Source of the DNA: Bretschneidera sinensis
Taxonomy: Eukaryota; Streptophyta; Magnoliopsida; Brassicales; Akaniaceae
Assembly (NCBI GenBank): GCA_023935145.1
Contig: CM043700.1
Coordinates: forward strand, 30,567,001-30,631,000
Length of the DNA stretch: 64,000 nucleotides
Direction: 5' to 3'
Shown here: positions 57,054 through 64,000 of the stretch, piece after piece
Layout of the letters: each line of letters starts with the position of its first letter
Numbering within the stretch: position 1 is the stretch's first letter
Translations under genes and position numbers: made by a program
Notes under the pieces: generated by a model
The model's database searches: none
Told to the model about the DNA's origin: nothing
Seen by the model: only the letters and a program-made list of their open reading frames with translations

Positions 57054-58714
57054 GTTAAAATTGATGCAACGAAAATCCGGATATTCATATATGTTTGTAT
57101 CCCCAATCGAGAGCATGAATCATCTTGAAAGATATAGTACCAATGAGGACATGACACGTTGGAATCTTTTTTATTGTAATCATGCTACGTAATTGCTAAG
57201 ATCATGTCAAAGAAAAGATAACAGTAGAATATTGAGTTGGTCAGATTTTAATACCAACTCTACCTCTATTAAAAGGTTTGCAATTAGATTTCATGCATGC
57301 AGCACAATTATATATTTCTATCTTCCCTTCCCTTTTTGTTTTTTATTTTCAAAATTAATGATTTTGTTTTAAATATTTTTTTATATATAACCAACGTTGG
57401 TGTGTGTTTATAAGATTCCTAGTGTATTGTACGAACACGTTTTGTGTACCCCATGTATCCATGAGTGACCCATTGAGGTATATATAGTCTCAATGGGGCA
57501 TGCCACTGTTAAGCAATGTCTTCATGTTGGAGATTTCCTGCAATTTGAGCAAATTAATGATACTTAATTTGGCCTACACAAATGATCAATGTTCTTGACT
57601 TGTTTTTTTTTTGGGTTAATTAATTATATTAATTAATGTTTTGTTGCTGTGGTTGTTGAGCATAAAAATTGCGATCCACCAGCGTCCACATAGGTTTTGA
57701 CTACCAATAATGCATCGACGCCATTAAAAATCGCTTTTTTTCATCAACTTTTGGCAATGTTTTAATTTCTCTTTCTCCGCTTTCATATGTTATTGTTTTT
57801 ATTCTCATTTTTTTTTATTGAATTATATATTCTCATTTTTTTATTGAATCCCTATAAAGAAAGTGTAGTATTCGTGTTCATAAAATAAAGATAAAAAAAA
57901 TAATTTTACATATATTATATTGAATTAAATAATTCATTGTTTAAAAATTTAGTTTTGATTTGAAATAATATTTGAAAGATGATATTGAAAATTTTGTTGA
58001 GAAGAGTTAGAAATTTTTAAAAAAGAAAGTACTGAAATTTTTTGAAATTTGAAGTTGAAATGAAAGAATTGTGAAGAAAAATATTGACTGAAGTTGAGAA
58101 AAATAATTAAAACAAATTTTGGAAGAAAATATAAATTTTTTTTATTTCTCTATAATTTTTATAAAATTTTTAGAAAGAATAAAAAATGAAAAAAATGATT
58201 TTTAAAGGGTAAATGGCAAAACAGTAAATTTTAAATGATAGCGGAATTGTAAATAACCAACGACAAATATGTAAATTGTATTTAAAAAAATCGCAGACAT
58301 CAAGTGAACCAGCGAGAAAAAAAAATAGTCTCTTAGTGGTGAAGCGAAAAAAAAAAAATCTTTGGATGGTGAAGTGATGGAAAAAAAAATCTTTGAACGT
58401 AAAGCGGTCTAAAAAAATGGAAGTTTATAAGTCTCTGAGTTTCAGAGACTTTATTTCCTCCAAATTCTGTTTGATTTCTTTCATTCTTCAATTCAAATTT
58501 CTTAGTAAAAAGTTATAAAGAAAATTTTCTTTAATATTAGAGATAGTTACTGTCATCAAATTACAATAGCAATATTTCATCATATTTGAGGTAAATTTTC
58601 AATAAGACTCATAACTAATTATATTGTTTGAATTTAGTTATGAAATAGTAAGATTTATGAAAATTTATGATTAGGTGTTGGTGATAAACAATCTCAATAA
58701 ATTATTGAAAGGAG
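57054..58714. other. Intergenic, possibly including the start of an LTR
   Basis: AT-rich sequence with poly-A runs. Short repeats of the type GGTGAAG(C/T)GA(A/T)(A/G)AAAAAAA lie at about 58336-58415. The LTR remnant that follows may begin as early as about 58200, but homology to the left-edge LTR is convincing only from about 58715. Confidence 0.35.
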
Positions 58715-59965
58715 TAGGAAAGGCAAGGAGGTGATCTACGGGTAGCTTTAAGTGCTACGTGGTGAGTTAGATTTAATTTTAGTAATTGAGACCAATAAAA
58801 ATATGAATATATGATAATTGATTGATTTATTGATTATGGATTAAATAGTATGTTGAATATTAATTATATAAGAATTTATATTTTACAAATGATGGATTAA
58901 TGAAAAAATTGTTGAAAAGTTGTATGAAATTTTTGAAAATGTGATTGAAAATTTGATACAATATATGAGGAGATAATTTAATAAATATGATAAAAATAAT
59001 AATTTTGAGAAAGAGCTAGATAGTTGAATTGAATGCTTTGATATATGCTTGCTTTTGTTATTGCTCATATACATAAAAGGGAAGACCAAAAAAGTAGTTA
59101 GTCTAACTGAGAAGACCAAGAAGGTAGCTGGTCTGACTGAAATATGTCGACATATGGGAAGACGTTCCTAGATGATAATATGAAATGATCTGATGAGAAA
59201 TAAATAAATAAATAAAATTTAAATTCATGTATCATATTTGTTTTTTATATTTATTATTAATGGCTGAGATGCTAAATAATCAATTTTAATTATTAAATGA
59301 TTGATAGATAGATGAGTCTCGTAATGAGATAATCTTGATGATAAATAAATATAAATGATGACATAATAAGAATTATATTATTGATTGTTTGTATGATGTG
59401 AACTTTACGATGATATTAAATTGGAAATATTAAATTGATAAAATATATGAGATATATGTATTAAAAGATGATAGCTTGATAATTTATTTAATAAAAGAAA
59501 TTGAAAAGTGATCGAATTAGAATGTGATAAGAGATAGATGATTAATTATGTTGATTTAACAATGAATGAATATAACTAGAAGTATATAAATCGAGTACTT
59601 TAAGTAAATTTAATTCACTGAGCTTGTGAAACTCACTCCTCATTGTTAAATAATTTTAGGTAGCGGACAGGACAAATAATTTTGTGAGCTAAGATTCAGA
59701 TTGAGTTATTATATATAAGTCTCGTGGTTCACATCCTCAGACTAATGGAATAAGGGAAAAAAATTGTAGATATTCATGCATTTTTAGTATGTTATATATG
59801 TTGTTTTAGATAGGATATTAATAATATAACTCTCATGTTGAGGGCTAATGTATATATATTTTCAGTTGATGCATGTTTTTATATTGTTGCATATATATGT
59901 CATGCTGAGATTTCAAATCGTGACAACACCGTCTCGGAGGTGCCCAACCCGTGATGAGCCGTTAG
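58715..59965 (+). mobile_element. LTR remnant of the left-edge Ty3/gypsy family, plus orientation
   Basis: Matches the reverse complement of parts of 1510-3786. GGAGGTGATCTACGGGTAGC and TTAAGTGCTACGTGGTGAGT (58728-58770) match 3000-3060; TTTAAGTAAATTTAATTCAC with the following 100 bases (59598-59710) matches 1790-1880; ACACCGTCTCGGAGGTG and the last bases to GCCGTTAGA (59965) match the LTR end near 1510-1545. No internal gag sequence follows, so it is a solo or truncated LTR. The middle is more diverged. Confidence 0.75.
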
Positions 59966-60164
59966 AGAAAGTCACTTGGAGTTTGGTTTTTCGGGGAGGG
60001 TCTTTCGACGATTAAGTTAATAAGTATATCAAGATAAAGTGAAAGGATGAACCGAAAAGAAATATTGGGGTGTGAAAGAGAAGAACCAAAGTATTTTTGT
60101 CTTTTTTTCACTTGAATCTATAGGGCTTTGACTATATTTTCTATTCCTTCCATGAGTATTCCTA

Positions 60165-60658
60165 GGGTTGGAATTGAGCCAAGTTTTTATCGAGTTATTT
60201 GAGCTCGCTCAAAACTCGATTCGATTGAGTTCGAACCGAGCTCGAGCCTGAAAATTAAGTTTGAATAGCTTATCGAGCCGAGCTCAAACACCTTAAAGTC
60301 CGGCTCGAAAAACTCTTGAACAGTTTGATAAGGTATTATTGAGCTCAAATCGAGACAAGTTCAAGCTTGAACTCGAACCGATATTTATTTAATATTTTTA
60401 TTTATTTAAATTATAATTCAAGTTCAAACTCGAGTTCAAATGGATAATCCAAAACTCAAACTCGAATAGATTCGTTTGTTATCAAGTTCGGATCGAACCG
60501 AACTCGAGCCATCATAAAATTTAATGAGTTCGAGCTTTCATTCAATTTTTTTTAATTTAACTTTAACCCAAACTTGAATTAAAATTTATTTATTTTAAAT
60601 CGAATTGAAGTTAAATATTTTAATATTCTTGATTCGGTTGGAGTCCAATCATAACCCC
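60165..60658. repeat. GAGCTCGA-rich element, probable non-autonomous DNA transposon
   Basis: Begins GGGTTGGAATTGAGCC and ends with the rough inverse (reverse complement GGGGTTATGATTGGACTCC). The interior is packed with GAGCTCGA, TTCGAACC and TCGAGCC-type motifs in both orientations. Dense subterminal motifs with short degenerate inverted ends are typical of non-autonomous hAT elements, but I found no clear 8-bp duplication. Confidence 0.5.
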
Positions 60659-62417
60659 GCCGCGCGACCGTCCAAGCGTTACAGTATAGTCTTATTAATT
60701 ACTATATGTGATAGATTACGTTGGAACTCTTGAATATTAGAGATGGGACAATACCTCGTAAATTAAAACACATGGTTGCCAATTTTTTTATGGTGAGAGA
60801 GGACCTTCAATGATGGAACTTAATTGGAAGCAATTGCAATTTGATTTTCAGTGCTTCACTCACCTGTGAAACCTAATTGGTACAAGGCAACAGAAAAGTA
60901 CTTACCACAGTCTCAGTTGGACATGGATTTCAGAAAATTTTGTAGATGACAGTCTGTTACAGAATCCTACGTATAGCCAAATTAATACCAACATGTTACA
61001 ACATGACAACAAAGAACTGCTCATGCAACTGATCACCAGAACAGCAACTTTCTCAGCACTACTTTTAATTAGTTTTTTGAAGCCAAATGAAAATTGTCAA
61101 TTTTTATTTATTGTATGAGACATTGAGATGAGCAATGAAATCAGTCGAATTATTAGATTGACTCAGATCGGTGTACCTAATAGGTTTAGGGTGTATATTT
61201 TGAGTTTGAACTGAGAAAATATAAAATTTAATAGTTTGGATTGTAATTTTAAATTTTCATACCCGACTTAAACTAATTATCATATAAATATATAATTTAA
61301 TAAATAAAATATATGGGGTACTAGGACTTGAAAGTTTTAACATATATAATTGATGCGGTCTATTCTCTTTGACACAATGGTTTAGCACAATAATTGGACA
61401 CCTTCTTGTGTCAAAAGCTTAGGGGTTGTTTAAGAGACTGTACATCTAAGCATATATAAATAACACCAACAAGTGAAAGTCACGGTTTCTCTGCAACAAC
61501 TTATATGGAACAATTTTAACATATTAGCATCTTAATACATATACGTTTGTGTTGATTTATTTTTTTATGTGATCATTATAATTGATATGTTTATAAGTAA
61601 AAAAATAAAAGAGATAAAAAAAAAAGTAATGAGAGAAATAATTTTATTTAAATATTTGATTTTTATATTTAAATAACGATTTATAAAAAATAAACACACA
61701 TGCAAGTTGCTTGTCAAAAGATAATATAATCTCAGAGGGCAAAAAAAATAAAGGTCCAACAAAATTTTTTAGGGGGGTTGTCCTAATTCCCATTAGATAT
61801 AATAAGAAAAGATATATCAAAGTGCCTCTAGCCACTGCATGGACTAATTCTCAAGTCTAAATGTCCCGAAACAAATACTACTAGCTAGCTAGTTTAAATT
61901 AGCAAAGTTATTTTCATGACTTTTTATCATCCAATACTTCGAAGAGTCAGCTTTTGACTTCAGAGAATAACTACAAGTTAATTACACCAAAAAGCTAGAC
62001 ATTAGGGCCAATTTTATAAGTCATAAAGGTACAAGAATCGACAAAGGGACATATAAGATACAACTATTTCTTCTACCAAACAGAAATCGCCAAGAGAACA
62101 TAATTTGCCAAGTAATAATCACCCATAAAGTAAGTTGAACTGATAGACAAACCCCAGAAAACCTGAATTTGTGCTTCATAATCCATTAATCTGCCAACGA
62201 CATTACATTACCAAGTCACCAACTCTTATCACATGCAAATCCGAGAGAATTTCACCAGACATAAATCCTAACTAAACTACAGGAGTCAAATTTGAGAGGC
62301 GAATTAGCTATAATTAGTACAAGAAGCACTATAGAGGAGAAAAATTAATGAGTACGAGGACTAATTCTCAACTCAAAATAAAGGTCCAATACTTATTCTT
62401 TTTTTTGGTGTGAAAGA
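60659..62417. other. Intergenic, no gene seen
   Basis: Balanced to AT-rich sequence between two repeats. The only open frames are short and low-complexity. No RNA gene was recognised. Confidence 0.4.
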
Positions 62418-62856
62418 TGTCACGACCCGCGTGAGATTCGCATGTTTAAGAGTTTCCTAGTACACTTTATGATTATAATGTATAACATTGTATTGCACAA
62501 GCACTCCATAGTAGTGCTTGGTACCTTCATACTACACTTGTAGTACACTTGTATTATCGTACTACACTTTTAGTATCATAGGATTGTGACACTTGGCGAG
62601 ATGTTAACCATGGATGTAAGGGAGCTCTCCCTATATAAAGGGCATCCCCCCTCACTTGTAAATCATTCATTCATTCAAGCAATAACAAGCTCTCTAGCTT
62701 TGTCTCATATTCTCTCTCTTATGTTGGCTACTTTCTTTGAGTGGGTCTAGCTTTGAGGGCGGTTCTCTTGAGGGGAAGGCTGACTTAGGCATTCCACGGA
62801 GGTGTTTCCGAGCCTAAGGCCGCACGGTTAGCGACTTAAGCTTGCAGCCCGTGACA
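62418..62856 (+). mobile_element. 5' LTR of the right-edge Ty3/gypsy element (439 bp)
   Basis: Begins TGTCACGACCCGCGTGAG and ends CAGCCCGTGACA, so the ends TGTCAC...GTGACA form a short inverted repeat. The primer site follows two bases later. It contains CCTATATAAAGGGC (about 62629-62642), a good TATA box for the retroelement promoter, and three variants of a TAGTACACTTGTA / CGTACTACACTT motif at 62520-62580. Confidence 0.85.
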
Positions 62857-62858
62857 AG

Positions 62859-62870
62859 TGGTATCAGAGC
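62859..62870 (+). other. Primer binding site (initiator tRNA-Met type)
   Basis: TGGTATCAGAGC, the standard plant retroelement primer site, two bases inside the LTR. Confidence 0.88.
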
Positions 62871-62898
62871 CAAAGTTCAACGAGACTTTTGAGAAGAG

Positions 62899-63948
62899 AT
62901 GGCAACCGTTTCTGATGCTAGCAACCTAGCTCATGATACCCATGAGACCTGAGGGAGGGCAGCCAAGAAGGCTAGATCAAAGGATATGATGTCAAGCATG
63001 GATGTTTGCTTGGCCAAAGTGGAGTTAGTCGTGGGGGAAATGCGGGAGAGGTTCGAGGATACCAATGGTAGCGTCGAGGAGCTAAACTCCATGAGGGAGG
63101 ATCTCCAAGGTTTTCGAGGGATGAACATCATCGAGGAAGTAAGCAAGGTAAATACTGCCTCTATGTATCTTGTCGATATTGCTTTATTATGGTAGCGACG
63201 TAGGTGTGCAGGTGCTGCCATTACTACGTGGGAAGAATTCCAAAGGGAATTTCACCAACAGTTCAATCCCGAGTATGCGGAAAATGAGGCACGAGCCACA
63301 CTGTGAAGGCTCACCCAACGTGGGGATGTACAGGAGTATGTGCGGGAGTTTTCGGAACTCATGCTCCAAATTTCTGATCTTGGAGAGAGGAAGGCTCTCT
63401 TCTCCTTCATGGATGGCCTCAAACCATGGGTCAAGCAAGAGTTGCAAAGAAGGGGTGTCCAAGACCTCACTCGAGCCATGTCCGTGGCAGAATCTTTGGT
63501 GGAGTTCAAGAAACAAGAGAAGTTTAACTCCTCCAAGAATAAGGGCAAAGGTGGGGGAGACAGAGATAAGCATCAGAAGGGTGGTTTGAGGAAACCACCC
63601 ATTCATAAGTGGAAGTACGCCAAAGAAGGGGATAGAAAGAATGAGCCATTATCATGCTTCTTATATGAAGGTCCTCATCGGGTGCGGGATTGCCCGAAAC
63701 GAACCAAGATCTCTGCCGTGGCCAGAGAAGAGGGGGAAACGGAGAGAGATACCCTCAAGCTTGACTCTATTATGCTTAACTCAATCAAAGCCAAAAGGTT
63801 TAGCAAGAGGAAGGGGCTCATATTCACAGACATTATGGTAGCTGGCACCAAGGTTAGTGCTCTTGTAGACATTGGAGCTTCCGATCTCTTTGTGTTTGAG
63901 GAAATGTCCAAGAGATTACGTCTCAATGTGGAGAAAGGCAACGGATAG
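62899..63948 (+). pseudogene. Gag and protease of the right-edge Ty3/gypsy element (partial)
   Basis: From ATG 62899: MATVSDASNLAHDTHET, then a stop, then a coiled-coil-like region (MSSMDVCLAKVELVVGEMRE). After a gap the gag core follows: TTWEEFQREFHQQFNPEYAE, RGDVQEYVREFSELMLQISD and KALFSFMDGLKPWVKQELQR. The zinc knuckle reads CFLYEGPHRVRDC, so the second Cys is Tyr. The protease reads ALVDIGASDLFV, so the D-T/S-G is D-I-G. Stops at 62950, 63194, 63304 and 63946 break the frame. Pol is beyond the right edge of the window. Confidence 0.87.
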
Positions 63949-64000
63949 ATAAAGACAGTCAATTCCAAAGAAGTCTCGACAATAGGTATAGCACAAGGAG

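Overview
This is a gene-poor, AT-rich stretch of a plant nuclear genome, most likely a eudicot. Three spliced protein-coding genes, all on the minus strand with canonical GT-AG introns, sit among layers of decayed and nested transposable elements. I see no bacterial, organellar or viral genome organisation, no CRISPR array, and no rRNA or tRNA gene. The species cannot be fixed from the sequence alone.

Host genes, right to left on the minus strand: (1) an ACC synthase with the short type-III C-terminus, 3 exons, 438 aa, 51230-52781, with a TATA box at about 52922; (2) mitochondrial ATP synthase subunit g, 2 coding exons plus a probable 5'UTR intron, 122 aa, 29060-31278; (3) a long IST1-like ESCRT-III-related protein, 7 exons, 1115 aa, 4515-9912. 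They are unrelated in function (ethylene synthesis, respiration, endosomal sorting) and do not form a cluster.

Mobile elements by region: 1-3786, 5' end of a minus-strand Ty3/gypsy element (gag remnant, PBS, 2.3-kb LTR). 12.7-19.0 kb, a decayed Ty1/copia element with gag, protease, integrase, RT and RNase H remnants, split by a 1333-bp solo LTR with a perfect 5-bp target duplication. 21309-23885, a 2.58-kb non-autonomous hAT element with TIRs and an exact 8-bp target duplication, carrying exon-like cargo. 24.3-25.7 kb, the 3' end of a second copia element. 34619-49735, a 15.1-kb nested block: a chromovirus-type Ty3/gypsy element (418-bp LTRs, TSD AGCAT) broken by a roughly 1.5-kb LTR in its RT/RNase H region and by a rearranged Athila/Tat-lineage element in its gag. 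56.8-57.05 kb, an inverted-repeat MITE. 58.7-59.97 kb, an LTR remnant of the same family as the one at the left end, in the opposite orientation. 60.2-60.66 kb, a GAGCTCGA-rich element with degenerate ends. 62418-64000, the 5' LTR and gag-protease of another Ty3/gypsy element that runs off the window.

No convincing new multi-gene system was found. The most interesting signals are: the Athila/Tat-lineage insertion, whose two LTRs are in opposite orientation and interleaved with a 540-bp inverted repeat (best read as an inversion between the arms) and which lacks the whole RT-RNase H-integrase core while keeping gag-protease and the integrase tail; clusters of short palindromic GC-rich motifs inside two unrelated LTR families (GGCGCTGCAGCGCC-type and GCGATCGAGCGC-type); the hAT element with exon-like cargo; and a C-terminal MIT-interacting-motif-like tail on the IST1-like protein.
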